Below, piece after piece: positions 24,154 through 36,578 of a stretch of 64,000 nt of DNA. Both the position numbers and the translations under genes were made by a program. The notes below the pieces were generated by a model. It searched no databases. It saw only the letters and a program-made list of their open reading frames with translations, and was not told the origin of the DNA. Origin of the DNA: Archegozetes longisetosus (lineage: Eukaryota; Arthropoda; Arachnida; Sarcoptiformes; Trhypochthoniidae); assembly GCA_018873245.2 (NCBI GenBank), contig JAEMBT020000005.1, forward strand, positions 12,074,001 to 12,138,000, given 5' to 3'. How positions within the stretch are numbered: position 1 is the stretch's first letter; each line of letters starts with the position of its first letter.

Positions 24154-25999
24154 TCATATTTTTCCACATTGAACCAATATAACAGTGAAGTTAAGAATAA
24201 AGCAGAATACCTGTAAAAACTTTGATTTAGAATCATTAGATCAAAAAATTATACTCAGAACGCACTGATAATAGAGTTGTTTTATTGAAAGGTGCGAATC
24301 CTGCTATAGTGAAGCCAAGCCTTGAATCACTCGTCGTTGTTTTGAGAGATAAATATTCTCTGAAATCATTCTCGTCCATAGAATGTTTGGAGACTTCAAG
24401 TTCTTCCAGTGTTAATAAATACCTTTCTACATCTCCATCAACTTTTCCATGTATTATACAATTTAATACAAATGTAAGAATTAACATTAAAGTGTATGAA
24501 ACATTAGCCGAATAAAATGGTCTCAAATTTTTTTCTTGAAAGCTATATGCTGAAAAATAGATTAATATCATTATGGCTGAAATGGAGAGTACTGTATCAC
24601 TCAAATAAAAAGCACATAAAGATTTATCCAAATGTGTCATAGTTCTTTTAATGGTTATAAAAGATTTTCTTAAATTCTTGATCGAAGTATTTTTCAGAGA
24701 AAGATCTTCTCTCAGTTTCTCCAAGATTTCAGTTAATGATAAAGAAATAGCTGCTCAAAAGAAAATTTAAATACAAGTTTTTGAATAAAAACTTTATGCA
24801 ATATTATATAAATTGTGAACAGAGTGTCAGAATGATCTAATTTAACTGGAAGATTTAATTCTTTTTCAGAGTCAAAAATTACTTAGGTTCAAATAATTAC
24901 TTTTTAGGGTCAATTTCATTAAAGTTTGGTTTCATCTGTATTAATAAAAATTTAATCAGTTCTGAGAAGTGAAAATTTTCGAAGTTTTTAAACATTTAAA
25001 AACTGTAGAAATCAATAGAGAATCTTTATATTAGACTTGGCTAATTGTGGTTCAAATTGATATCTTTTATCTGGATATAATTAATTGACTAATAAAAGGA
25101 AGCTTAAAATGTTCTAAATAAATTCTATGGAATTTTTCTTTATAATATCAGATGACTAAACCTTATACTTTAATTTTGATCAACACTGTTCATCTGGAGA
25201 GACCTATTGCGCAATTCATTGTTTAAGAGTTTAAAATATATATTTTTAGTATTTGTGTTGTTTATGAAAGCTTATTAATTTAGTAGAATTTAATCTGATG
25301 AACTGAAAAAGTAATATCGAATGTTTATCAGTTTAGTCAATTAATACTTTATGCGGTTGACTAAAGTTTTGTATTTATCAGGTGGGTTCATACTCTTGGA
25401 CAATAAATTTGGCAACACAACATTCTGAGCATTTTTACTTCTAAAATAAATAACTTACACCATGTGATAATGTGAATGAATTTGGTTCCAATCACGTAAT
25501 ACATAGTAAAAATGCCTTCCAGTGCAAAGGCAATCGCATTCGGAAAGTGATGATAAAGTCCGATCCAATTTAAAAAATATATCAGAAAAATACCAATAAA
25601 TAGAAACATAATGAATAGTTGATTTGTAAGCTTTTTTAATCTCAACGAAAACCAGATTTGATACAGGTGAAACCCCTTGAATTGAAGGTAATACAAGATA
25701 CAAATAAAGTGAATGTGTAGGAGAATATTAAGCATTGAGCAGATATAGTAAAGAATTATGAATCCATCGTTGTATATAATTATAAAGGATTCTCTATATT
25801 TGATTGTTACATAAATTTTGAATAATATTAGTAGAGAAATTGTTATATGTCCGAAAACTTTCAATTTTTTATTAGATACGTATTCATAAGATCTTTTTAT
25901 CGAAAATCCACTGAAAGTTAATCCAAATGTACGACAAAACCATAAAATTATTAAATGAATTGAGTTTCCTTGTCGAACAAATGAATAATTTTGAAGCAT
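24154..25999 (-). CDS. Gustatory receptor GR-C, three exons
   Basis: Complete minus-strand GR model. Exon 1 runs 25999-25459, from ATG to a GTAAGT donor after ATCACATGGT. Exon 2 runs 24750-24266, after an acceptor ending GAGCAG, and exon 3 runs 24210-24154. Intron phases are 1 and 0. The predicted protein has 360 aa with about seven hydrophobic segments. It contains a FTIAGFAPFNKTTLLS stretch at the end of exon 2 and VFCFILNFTVILVQ in the last exon, the family's C-terminal TYhxxxxQ-like signature. The splice junctions were chosen because they join ITW to SISLSLTEIL, which aligns with LTWTISLQIYEIL in GR-B. The last exon abuts the foldback element at 22107-24147, so the 3' UTR is probably formed by that element. 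The ligand is unknown. Confidence 0.8.
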
Positions 26000-28900
26000 T
26001 ATAACTTTTTGTCAGTTTTTCTAATACAGAAACTCCTAAAATAAGTTTTTCGCTGTTGACTAAAGAACAAACTAATAAATAGTCAATAAATTTTTTTAAT
26101 GTTTCGGAATGAATTGCCACTTGTCATGGAAAAAGACATTAGGAAACAGTTTTGAAGATACTTTAGGCAGGTCTTTTAGTCATAACTACAATTATGGCAA
26201 AGAGGAGAAACTTTAATTATTATGCATATAAATGAGAAAATCTATTAATATTTTATGCTATATAGCTATTGAGTGTTTGCCAACTAATTTTGAATCAAGA
26301 ATAAAGATAATATCGACTATACTTTGGCTTTTCTCTCACACTTTTAATGGAAAACATTTATTGAAACGTTGTATGGAAAGTAATAATGATAAATCGATGA
26401 GATTCCTACAAAATAATTTGAATTCGTCCTACAGTCTATTTGAAAAATAACTTTTAAATTATTTCCATATGAATGCATTGGTTTTTTTCAACAGAAGTTC
26501 ACAAGGCCAAATGTATCTCACTTCAGTATCTATTATGCTGTAATATTCGAATGTATAAGAAAATTTGTAATAAATCGAGTGTGCTTACATCTAGTAATAA
26601 TACTGCAAGTGTTTGAAAGGAAGTAACTCGTTTTATGAATCAGATCAAATTATATTAAAATTATGGATTTGATATTCAATAACTAAATAGTTCTGATACA
26701 TATACGGTGATAGACATGGCTATTTCATAACTTAACTATAAATATTTAATAGTTATTTAAAATACGAGCTATTCATGAATATACATGTATGATACTTGAA
26801 ACTTAGATTTTCACTAAAATTTTCAGTTTATTTTACAATTATTGCCTTAGAAAACCATAATATTATATTATGATGCTTAAAATTTAATATAGTTGAATAT
26901 ATGTGAAATTAATAGATTAATTTGTGGGACTAAATCAATTTTCTGTTAGTTGATTTCAATTTTGAAAATAAATTCTTCGATTTTCTTTGAAATTTTGTGT
27001 TTAAATTTCAATAAGTTATTAACTTCAATAAAGACTATATAAAAAATTTGATTTCTTAATAGATAAAAGATTAATAGATTTGTATAAAAATAATATTTTT
27101 AAAATTAATTTAAGCATCACGAGAACAATATATACTTAAGTAATTTACGCTATTCATTACACTTTCAATGATTCATTATTTGCATTGAAAATATGAAATA
27201 AAAAATCCACGCATATATAAAATAAATATAGTTAGCAAACGAACAGCAGAAAGTAAATTCTGAATATGATAAGAACTTTTGAATGTTGAATGAGTTTTCG
27301 GTTACAATATGAATCTTTAAAAAAATGAATACCCTGATAACTTCAAATTTTGAGTTGATATTTTAGTTTAATGAGTTTTGGTATTGATTCTAAAATCTAA
27401 AATATTTTGAAAGAATATTTATTTTTTCAGAACTTTATATGCTCAAAAATTTGGGCAGATAAAAATTTCATGTCCAAAAAATCCGTAAATTACTAAAGGA
27501 ATTTTTATCATATTCAAAATTTTCTCTTCATTTATTTAGGACCTGAATTTATTTATCTTTAGTCATGTGATAATTAGAGCAAGCAAAGATGTACATTGCT
27601 ATGTGTGAGATGTCTGAAGGTTAGTACCTTCTAAATCTTACCTTTTGATGTCTATGGTTTTAAAGCCTATTAATATTTCAATACATGATTGCCTTAAATT
27701 TTGTGGATCATCCCACGAGTTATGTTTTTGTTTACCACACTTTATTACAACAGTAGGCGAGAAAGGGAACTAAAAGTTCTGATATCTCACACATAATTCG
27801 TGAATAAAAAAGTATTTTTCCTTGCTTTGGTGATGTTACACTAAAATAGACAGATTTTCTCTTTGACATTATTATTTTTTAAATGTCACTTATGATGAAG
27901 TCTTCATCAAATAGGTTAGAAAAAAATTAAAAGTCGTATTGAGAATTTTTCCTTAAAGTCACTAAAATTTAAAGTTTTACTTAATGGGTTAAGTCGTAGT
28001 CCAAGTTATGTTGTACTCTCACGCATAAATCGTCGAATCAATAAATAAATATAACTGGCCTTGGAGACTCCAATGAAATTTCCAACTGTTAAATTCAAAC
28101 GAAACTTCTTTTGAATTAACGTTACCAATCTCTTTAATTACAATCACTTTAAATTTTAAAATTACTTACATTATGTTAGTTATCGAAATCTTCAGGAAAA
28201 CAAATTGACATTACATAATTGATCAACAATTCATCAATAAACTTAAAACTACGGATTAATCACCAATCAGTTTAAGTTCTAATACCGAATCATTAAAAAA
28301 TGTTACATTTAATTCTAAAATTAAGCTAATTTTAAACTTAGATAAAGTGTTGTTGAGAAAATTATTCTCAGTGAAGTATGTAGCTTCGAATTTCGAACGC
28401 TCGTCAAAGTTATTAGAAGTCGTTCAGAGAAAGAAGTTCGAAATTGATTTTGGACTGAACTGCTGAAATATTAACGTTTAAATGGTATTTAAATCATAAG
28501 ATTTAAATCATTGGTTTAGGATTTGCGATCGAATTGCGCTGTTACTTGAAGGAATACCAGATAACTGGAGATTATATTGAAAATTGGCTACAAGCAGGAA
28601 AATATTACTTTGAATACAAAAAAATTTACAATGGAAGTTCGGGATTACGCAATAAAAAATTTAAAAATATATTTATATTATAAATTTCATGTCATATGAT
28701 GTTCGAAAAGACATATAAAAACTGACCCCCAGACACTTAGAAATTATGATCATTAAAGTGGTTTCCTATGTATACTTGATTAGAAAATATGAGCTTCTAT
28801 TCTGTAAAATCCCAGATTGAATGGAAATGATACAAATAAAGAAAAACTTTCAATGATTTTGAAATCATTCTGAACAAAAAGAAAGATAATCTGAAAATTT

Positions 28901-29104
28901 CATGTTTAAAAAACAGTTTTTACTTGTCAATAGTTCTAATTCCTCATATTCATTGTCTTTCCAAAATTAGATCTTTAAAATAGGAAGATCCGACTATTGC
29001 GCATTAATTTAATGTTTGCTTAGCTTTTAAGCATTTAAATGAACAGAATTATTAAAAAAATAAATATATAGAATTTCATTTGAATTGAAACATTAAGTAT
29101 AGTT
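26000..29104. other. Intergenic DNA, no gene seen
   Basis: Upstream of GR-C and downstream of GR-D, which are both on the minus strand. Only short unrecognised frames (for example 26232-26450) occur. Confidence 0.45.
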
Positions 29105-30786
29105 TTAATTTATATGAATCTCCAATGTTTTGATTTGCTTTCTTATTGTAAATAGTGAAAAATCAAGTAAAAGTATGCCAATAACTATGGTATCCATGCA
29201 TTGAAAATCGACTTTATGAATGGTCATAACCTCTTCATGTCGGGAGGTCAGCCTTTTCCATATACCTTTTCGAACATGACATGACATATTATTCATGTCT
29301 TAAAAATAAATTTAAATTCGATTACATAGTACCGAACCTTCCTCATTAGACTTTTACATACATCGATAAGATTCGTTTTTGTGATAGCAGTTATTGACCA
29401 GCAATAGAATCCGATTTTCGGTCCACCCAATCTTTCAATGTATTGATTCAACCGAATTCTCGATTTTAATGGAATATTACTCGACTCGACAGCTATTGAG
29501 TTTAGTAAAGCATAAGATTTATGTGCCTGTAATAAATCATTCGAAGCAAAAATCTTAATTGTTAGAGAAATATTTCTGAAGTTCTCTATATTTTCATAGT
29601 TCTTGATACCTTAGTTGATACTGAAATAGTAGAATCTAGAATAAAATACGAACACATTAAAAATGTTATTGTGGCTGAGCCAAAAAATAATTTTAATGCA
29701 ATCGGTAATTTTCTGAAGAAAGCGAGATACATAATGAATAAGATCAGTGATGTGTACAATACTGCATCCAATAGTAGCAAAATATTCCAAAAACTATTGA
29801 AATGATTAAGATTTTCACAAGTTTTATTATGTTCTTCCAATATTTGATCCAAGTAACATGTTTTTCGATTGTTATTTGTTCTCAAATACTTTCCCGATAA
29901 TTCATTGACAAAATCAAATCTCAGCTGCAGATAATAACACATTTGATGAAATATGAGAACATGACTAAGTGTGTATTGTGTTAAATGCAAAATCCATAGA
30001 ATGCAACCGATATAGGATGAAATTCCAGTTATTAAAAGATATTCCTGAGGCCAATTTACTAGATATAGCCATCCCATCACTGGTACAGATGAACCCATTG
30101 CATATAATGTGAAATAAAATGTCATTAATTTCATCAGACTCACTCTATGCCAATATTTCTCTGCCATTGAAACAGTCATCGATATGTCTCTAGGCTTTAT
30201 CAGACCTGAAGTTGAAGAGAAACAAATGAATACTAGTTTAAGGACATATAGGTAAGAATTATCATTTAAAACTACTTAAAAATTAATTATGCCTAAATTT
30301 TTTCACATGAAAACAAATTTCATTTGAATTCACACCTTTAGTAAGTTGTGATATACTTAGCCAACAAAGCTTGCCATTATTTCGGTTGATATAATAATAC
30401 AATGATATTAAGAATGCTCTCAAAGAAAGTGAAAAATGGAATGCGTGAAAATATATTCGTGGACACATATTTCTATAAACTACAGTTACATCTCCGATAT
30501 AAATGAGTAAAATTGAGTTATCGTCGATGAACATTGTGATCAATATTTTGAGTGTATAGTAACCCAAATAAGACATGATGAAAATCTGATTGAATTTTCC
30601 AAATTTTGTAGACCTAATGCTTCCATCATTCATATATTCACCCGATAATAAACCCCATGATTTCAATATAGAATCCAATCTGACTATCGGTGGTCTAGAT
30701 TTCGGTGACCGCGATGAAAGCGAAGCTGATTTAGAATTAATGACATATTTTGAAAGCCTTACCAAAGATTTGAATTTAAGAGACAT
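29105..30786 (-). CDS. Gustatory receptor GR-D, four exons
   Basis: Minus-strand GR. Exon 1 is 30786-30336; ATG at MSLKFK is the first in-frame ATG, since the longer frame starts only at TTG. Exon 2 is 30205-29610, exon 3 is 29526-29358 and exon 4 is about 29211-29105. Junctions follow GT-AG with phases 1, 0 and 1. The predicted protein has about 440 aa with seven hydrophobic segments. Exon 3 carries ALLNSI, IERLGGPKIGFYCWS and AITKTNL, the conserved C-terminal block of this subfamily. Exon 4 gives TIVIGILLLDF, the last helix. The exon 4 acceptor is uncertain: an alternative at GAAGAG with a phase 0 donor also keeps the frame. GR-D is a different subfamily from GR-B and GR-C, and the orphan exon at 32162-32336 is its closest relative here. 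Confidence 0.75.
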
Positions 30787-32161
30787 TTCTTTCAAATTTT
30801 TCTCTTTAAGAAAAGAACTAGTATTGTTATCCAAAACATAAGTCTATCTCTTTGCGAAGCAGTAGCATATCAAATAGTATTTCAATAGAATGATCATTAA
30901 TAATTTAAATGAGTATATGAGATATCTAAATATAAAGTAGATTTTTCTTAATATCTGGTTATAAAAGATTTTTAATGTTTTCAATTATTTGCATAGAGTT
31001 TATTGAAATCACGCGATTGATAGTACTGATGAATATACTATTGATATATGCAATGAAAAGTTTTACGCAATAGTACAGAACTTAGTTCTGTACTATTCCC
31101 TAAACCATAAAAATAAACTATTAAGGCTTGCCATTGCCTCAAAATCAATGACCTAATGCATTAGACCTTTGATAATTGTAAAAAAGACTGATATATATAA
31201 AAGAGTTTTTACATTAGTAAAACTTTTTTTGTAAGATCTCATGAGTGTCCGACACAATTTCTAACGTGTAAATTAATACAACGTAATATTTGTGATAATT
31301 GTATTTTGTGTAATGTTCAGTGATTAATTAAATTTTTTATTTAAGTTTATTAATTGTTCAAATATCGAGGGGTTACTGTGTTAACTAGCTAACAACGTAA
31401 TAGACTCGATCCCAAGTCAAAAAACCCTACAAAGACGTTACATGTGGCTCACGAATACTAGTCTTCGCTCCCGAGGTCGATCGCATGTAACACTATTAGC
31501 ACAAACACAAAAATATGCTAAGTACAGCCGAATTGAAAAAAGCTCATTAATATCATATTAGAAATGAGTTCATTCTGACTTCTGCTTATAATTGAGACAA
31601 ATGCCCTTGTATAAAATCTATTTTATATCAAATTCACTTCACTTTACTATAAGGCCAAAACATCACTCAAAAAGCATAATTCAATCGTATCCATAAAATG
31701 GGTGGTTGATAAGAGACTATTTCACAGATATAAGAATTATCTTCTATTCGTCCCTCTTCGCAATCAAATTCATAGCTTTATTTGATGTCTGTACTGTAAT
31801 AGTTAGTCAGGCTCTACTACACAAATAAAATTATCGAACTTACATGAATATTATACTAAGTATTACTCAATCTAATTTTCTAATGATCTTTTATATAAAA
31901 AATCATTACTAGCTGTTGACATAAGTCCTAACTTTTGAAAGATTTTAAACATCAATGATTTCTTATATTATGAGAGATTTTTATTTGTATTTTCAACTAA
32001 GTTCTTACTAAATTTCTGATTAAACTGATATTTATAGTTGACTTTATATGTAATTTGGAGAAACACCAAATAGTTTGATATCACATTCAAAATTGGCTAA
32101 AGAAAGAATTAAAGATAAAACACTTGTTTAGAAATTGAAACAATTCTGAACTAATATTTAC
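30787..32161. other. Intergenic DNA with a possible LTR relic
   Basis: A short perfect hairpin AATAGTACAGAAC/GTTCTGTACTATT occurs at about 31067-31095. From about 31185 to 31460 there is a TATATAAAAG box followed by GTTACATGTGGCTCACGAA, which could be an LTR end and primer-binding site. I could not find a second LTR or duplicated flanks, so this is only a suggestion. Confidence 0.25.
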
Positions 32162-32336
32162 ATTTAGCATATTTGATTTAGTGATGGCTCTTAATGACCA
32201 GCAATAAAAACTTATTTTCGGTCCGCCGAGTCTTTCAATGTATTGATTAAACTGAATTCTTGTTCGTAAAGAAATATTTGTTGATTTAACATATATTGTA
32301 TTCAATAACACAAAGGACTCGTGGGCCTGTAATAAT
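32162..32336 (-). pseudogene. Orphan GR exon (relative of GR-D exon 3)
   Basis: A single exon-like segment is bounded by an acceptor (ATTACAG before 32336) and a GTAAAT donor. It encodes a block closely similar to GR-D exon 3, with IERLGGPKISFYCWS and AITKSN shared nearly residue for residue. No upstream or downstream exon of a matching receptor was found between 30.8 and 33.3 kb. It is most likely the remnant of a duplicated receptor gene whose other exons were lost. Confidence 0.75.
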
Positions 32337-32436
32337 CCATCAAAGAATGAAAGGTAAATCATAATATTAAAGTTTAGCTCGAGCATTGCGCATTATTGAT
32401 TATTTTAAAAATATACTTTCCTGTAACTTCCATATA

Positions 32437-32678
32437 AATTTTTTAAGAGGCCAAAATACTTTATAGTGTCGATCTATAAGGTGTTTGCTTAATTATTCTT
32501 TTTAAAAAAAAAGCTGATTAAAACGCTGATTCTTTTAATTTTTTAGATGCAAATCTTTGAAAATTTATATCTCATCTTAACCATCGTATTTTTGAAAAAT
32601 TCTTTATAATTTCGATTCAACTCTTCGTAAGCTATACTTTGATACCTATATTGGCTTGGTGGACGATTAGGCCAGATG
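32437..32678. repeat. Partial copy of the 41.1-kb TIR element
   Basis: Matches the right-hand part of the inverted-repeat element at 41088-41506. Shared landmarks are CAAAATACTTTAT, GCTTAATTATTCTTT, TTTTTGAAAAATTCTTT and a GGCTTGGTGGACGATTAGG-like end. Confidence 0.55.
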
Positions 32679-32684
32679 CTTATA

Positions 32685-32764
32685 TTAGGTCAAACCATAA
32701 GTAATTGCAAACTTTTTCATGTTTTAACATGAAAAAGTTTGCAATTACTTATGGTTTGACCTAA
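32685..32764. mobile_element. 80-bp perfect palindrome with mariner-type ends
   Basis: Including the flanking TA, arms 32682-32723 and 32726-32767 are exact inverted copies of 42 nt separated by 2 nt. The element begins TTAGGTCAAACC, ends GGTTTGACCTAA and is flanked by TA, as expected for mariner termini. It is two TIRs fused with nothing in between, so it is a minimal MITE. The absence of mismatches suggests recent formation. Confidence 0.8.
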
Positions 32765-33301
32765 TATGTTTCTGATTAACTCACTTCATAATTTATCTCT
32801 CGAAAATATAATTGAGTCTTTAGTAAATAAAGTAACAAATTTGACAAAAAATGTTTAGTTGCAAACATTAGACTTTTTATTGATCCAAATTCAATATAAC
32901 TTATTGTTGGTTATCATAAAAAAATTTTGCAAATGTTTTATTCTTATAATCAATATATGTTAAACACAAAAAGAAATTTATGTTAATAGAAGTACTTAAA
33001 CAAAGGCCTTTCATGATATGTTATTCTCTTATATAAACTATATTAAGAAAATTAGAACTACAACTACTTTATATATAAGCAAAGTGTTTGGATATAATAG
33101 AGATAACAAATGAGTTCGAATAAATAAAAAAATATCTATTGTAATTTCGGTATTTTTTCATAAAGTTTATAAGATAAATTGTGTTACTTTCACATTAAAA
33201 CTGTTTTTGAAACTCACTTAATTAGTCTTCTGTTCTGAAAACAGAACGCATGCTTAAAAATTACAATATTATCATCCGATCACTACTTATCCTATTAGAT
33301 A

Positions 33302-34983
33302 ATGCCACGAATTTTTTCAAAGCCTTCAGTAATGATAAAGGCTTACATTTGGTTTTATCGCATATTTAGCATAACTTTCGGAGGAATCACCATCAACTCA
33401 AATGGTGAACTCTATACTAACAATTATCTTAAACTCTACGGATATATTGGAGCTATTTTGGTCACAACATTCAATCTAACAATTTTGTATTATATTGTAA
33501 ACTCTCCTTCAATGAGGGCTAATTCAAGTGTTGGTTATTATATAGGAATTGCAAACAACGCATTACAAACTATTCATGTTTCGGCAAATCTCTGGTGTCT
33601 AAACAGAAATGGCATTAAGTTTTTCAAGATTCTTAATCAGTATAAAATTGAGCCAAACAAGAATTATGTTATATTATTTATCATATGGATAACTCATCTT
33701 TTGTCACCCATCATTAATATACTGTTGCATACAGTCGACATTACAAATAAACAAAATAATTCACATTCTGGCCAATACTACACTCCAATATTCATGATCG
33801 GAGCGTCTATTTTTAGAGTATATTCTTTTATAATAGTTTGGGCCGTATCTTTCCTAACGTGGACTATTTCATTGCAAATCTATGAAATCTTGACTAAAAT
33901 TAGACAAAATTTTACGAAAAATAAAGGTCTGTCTTAATAAATCAACTTTAGCATATAATAGATTATTTTTTGACAAAATATAAAAAGGTATTTAGCAAAA
34001 TAATTAACTCATTATATCTTAAAATATATTAATAACTTAACTTCAAGCGTTTGCATTCTGTTGCATTTTGAAATTAAGGTTTGGATTACCTTAGTAGATG
34101 TTCACACCTTTAAAATATTCGTCTGTTTCTCACGGTCTTTCATCGCAAGAATGACTTCAAGTTCCTAATTGTTCTTAAATAAACATTATTTATGAAATAC
34201 TAGATCTAAGAACTTTACTTTATATGAAGCTAAAACTAAACAAAACATCTTATAAAGATTATGGAATCACATTATAATTTCGATAATACAAAAAAATATG
34301 TCAATATTCACTCTATTCTAAACCTGAAAAACATAATCTATTCTATTTTAATATACACGTAGATTCAAGGTCTTCGTTCATTTAGCTACAGATCATATCT
34401 TAATATTTTTAGATCTTGAACTCATACAAACGAAGAATATAAAATGGAAAATGGACACATTTACGGAAATGAAGAATAAGTTCATTAAAATTCGTGATGA
34501 AGTTAATGAATTAGATCAGTCTCTCTCATTCGCCTTAATTATTGATGTAATCAGTACAATGGTCTCAGTCATGGGCAACATCTATGGAGTCGTTATATCT
34601 CAAGATGATAGAATCATAAAGCAACACTCGAAATCATTTGCATTCAGAAGTATTTCAGCAACCATTAAACTAATCATCAATTTTTTCATTAATGGATTAC
34701 TTCACGAAGAATCCGACAGAATTTATGCTGTTTTGGATAAGCTCAGTGCTAGATATCTGGATGATTATCAGTATAAAGAATTGGTTTTGTTTAAGACCTC
34801 TGATCGAGAAACAAACTTTGGTTTTACTATTGGAGGTTTTGCTTCTCTGAGAAAAACAACTCTAATTCCGGTATAAGTTGTCTTACTAATAAAAATCATT
34901 TCAAAAATTAATTGATTTTTATTTCGCAGATTTTCACCTTCATACTGAATTATACAGTCATTTTAATACAAACTTCTACATAA
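33302..34983 (+). CDS. Gustatory receptor GR-B, three exons
   Basis: Plus-strand GR. Exon 1 is 33302-33926 from ATG, exon 2 is 34413-34870 and exon 3 is 34930-34983. Donors are GTCTGT and GTATAAG; acceptors are TATTTTTAG and TTTCGCAG. Intron phases are 1 and 0. The predicted protein has 378 aa with about seven hydrophobic segments. The end of exon 2 reads FTIGGFASLRKTTLIP, and exon 3 gives IFTFILNYTVILIQ, the C-terminal receptor signature; the phase-0 intron before it matches GR-C. Exon 1 opens much like GR-C (IWFYRIFSITFGGITI against ILWFCRTFGLTFSGFSI). The first intron sits ~15 codons later than in GR-C. GR-B and GR-C are diverged relatives on opposite strands. Confidence 0.82.
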
Positions 34984-35371
34984 TTCTAAAGAAAAAATTG
35001 ATCGATATCTGAAAATAAATCTTATTCTTGCTATAAAAATATATTTATTTTTCTTATTTTATACACTTGTAAAATTTATTTTCATTTTCATAACATAAAG
35101 TAATGGAAGTTTTCAAAAGCTCTGAGTTTTTTTGTAAATTTGTTGCTGTCCTTTTCTCGAATCAATATGAATGCACGTACAAATTAGATCTTTATTAAAT
35201 CTGATATTATATTTGTTTCTGTATTGTTTTCGAGTGATCTGTTGTTTGTTTAACTTAATCATGGTAATTAAATTACATCTACTTTGAAATTTCAAATAAT
35301 CTATTTTTCTAATAAACGGTTATGCATCAAAACCTCTATTTCATGATAGCTATATCAACTCTCTCTCTCTC
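34984..35371. other. Short intergenic stretch
   Basis: AT-rich 3' flank of GR-B, ending in a CT dinucleotide run just before the foldback element. No gene is seen. Confidence 0.4.
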
Positions 35372-35454
35372 GGCTGCGGCTTAGAATATGCTCCGCCCAA
35401 AGGGGCGGAGCATGTATATAGTTCAACACCCCTTGGCGTGAGGAATATAAATAC

Positions 35455-36088
35455 TGTGAAATAAAAAAATTATTTACGGTTTTTATGTTTATTAGTTTGT
35501 TTTCTTCGTTTTAACAGCAAAATATTAATCTATTTTTGATTTGATAATAATGAAGTAAATGTATCTTAAAGTAGAAATTGTAGTTACATCTTTTAGGTGT
35601 CCTGAGTTTTTAGTTACAGTACAAGTAAATTTCCAATTGACTATGTATTATTTACTTAAATTGCGAGTATTTTGATGTAAATATGATTTTTTCCATTGAG
35701 CTAAATATAGAAAGTTTAGGACATCAAAAAGAGTATAAAAGCAGAAGTGATTTCTTATTAAGAACAGTCTTATTTCTTACTTCGTACTGTAAAGTATGTA
35801 AGAAAAGTAATAGTGATCAACTACTATTGTACCATTATATATTTGTATTAATAAAAGAAGGTTTATATTAAAAATTAAGTTATAACTTAATTCCCTACTA
35901 AAGCACATTCTATCGAGTCCTACCAGACACTGATAGAATTATAGGTAACAACGGGTTGGGATCTTACATTGAGGCCCCCCGATTCCAATTCGTTCAACTT
36001 GGACACACACATACGAAAGACTATACAGAACATTTAGATCGGGTCTTTCGTATATAGATGATCCCTCGTCACAAAAATAAATGTGACA
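35455..36088. mobile_element. Solo-LTR-like insertion inside the foldback element
   Basis: Begins TGTGAAAT, ends GTGACA (TG...CA) and is flanked by ATAC on both sides (35451-35454 and 36089-36092). The opposite arm of the host foldback element gives the uninterrupted sequence across the junction, so the insertion is directly demonstrated. TG...CA ends with a 4-bp duplication fit an LTR. An internal TTACATTGAGGCCCCCCG could be an LTR end plus priming site of a collapsed element. No gag or pol frame is present. Confidence 0.6.
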
Positions 36089-36288
36089 ATACCAAGTATG
36101 AAGTGACTGTGGTGAAAGGAGGTGGAGTTATAACAATTTGAATAGTTGAATTTCCCATAAGGTTAATGTATTAAAAATCATTTTACGAAAAACAAAGGAA
36201 AGAGATGGAAAAATATAAAAATAAAACAACATGAACTTAAATGACACGTTCTGAATTCGCGTGACCTATATCAATTTGACCTGATCTG

Positions 36289-36308
36289 AGGTTAGGTTAG
36301 GTTAGGTT
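36289..36308. repeat. Telomere-like (TTAGG) repeats in the hairpin loop
   Basis: Three to four tandem copies of GGTTA, the arthropod telomeric repeat type, occupy almost the entire loop of the foldback stem. The run is too short to be a telomere. Confidence 0.7.
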
Positions 36309-36578
36309 GTCAGATCAGGTCAAATTGATATAGGTCACGCGAATTCAGAACGTGTCATTTAAGTTCATATTGTTTTATTTTTATATTTTCCATCTCTTTC
36401 GTAAAATGATTTTTAATACATTAACCCTATGGGAAATTCAACTATTCAAATTGTTATAACTCCACCTCCTTTCATCACAGTCAATTCATAGTTTGTATTT
36501 ATATTCCTCATCCCAAGGGGTGTTGGTCGATTTACAAGCCCCTCCCAGAATGGGCGGAGCATAATCTAAACCGCAGCC

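Larger units (their letters stand above)
35372..36578. mobile_element. Foldback element with a ~190-nt central stem
   Basis: The ends GGCTGCGGCTTAGAATATGC and the reverse complement of the right end, GGCTGCGGTTTAGATTATGC, are inverted copies. The inner stem (about 36093-36287 against 36312-36500) is almost perfect, sharing GACACGTTCTGAATTCGCG, CACCTCC and TAACCTTATGGG-type blocks. The loop is 36288-36311. The left arm is interrupted by a 634-bp insertion (35455-36088). Without it the element would be about 570 bp. No open frame is found. Near the left end there is a second small GC-rich hairpin, ATGCTCCGCCC/GGGCGGAGCAT. Confidence 0.75.

Noticed and set aside
31185-31460. LTR with TATA box and priming site
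   Set aside because: No second LTR, no target duplication and no internal coding sequence; kept only as a low-confidence note.
36289-36308. Chromosome-end telomere
   Set aside because: Only three to four repeat units inside a hairpin loop with unique DNA on both sides.
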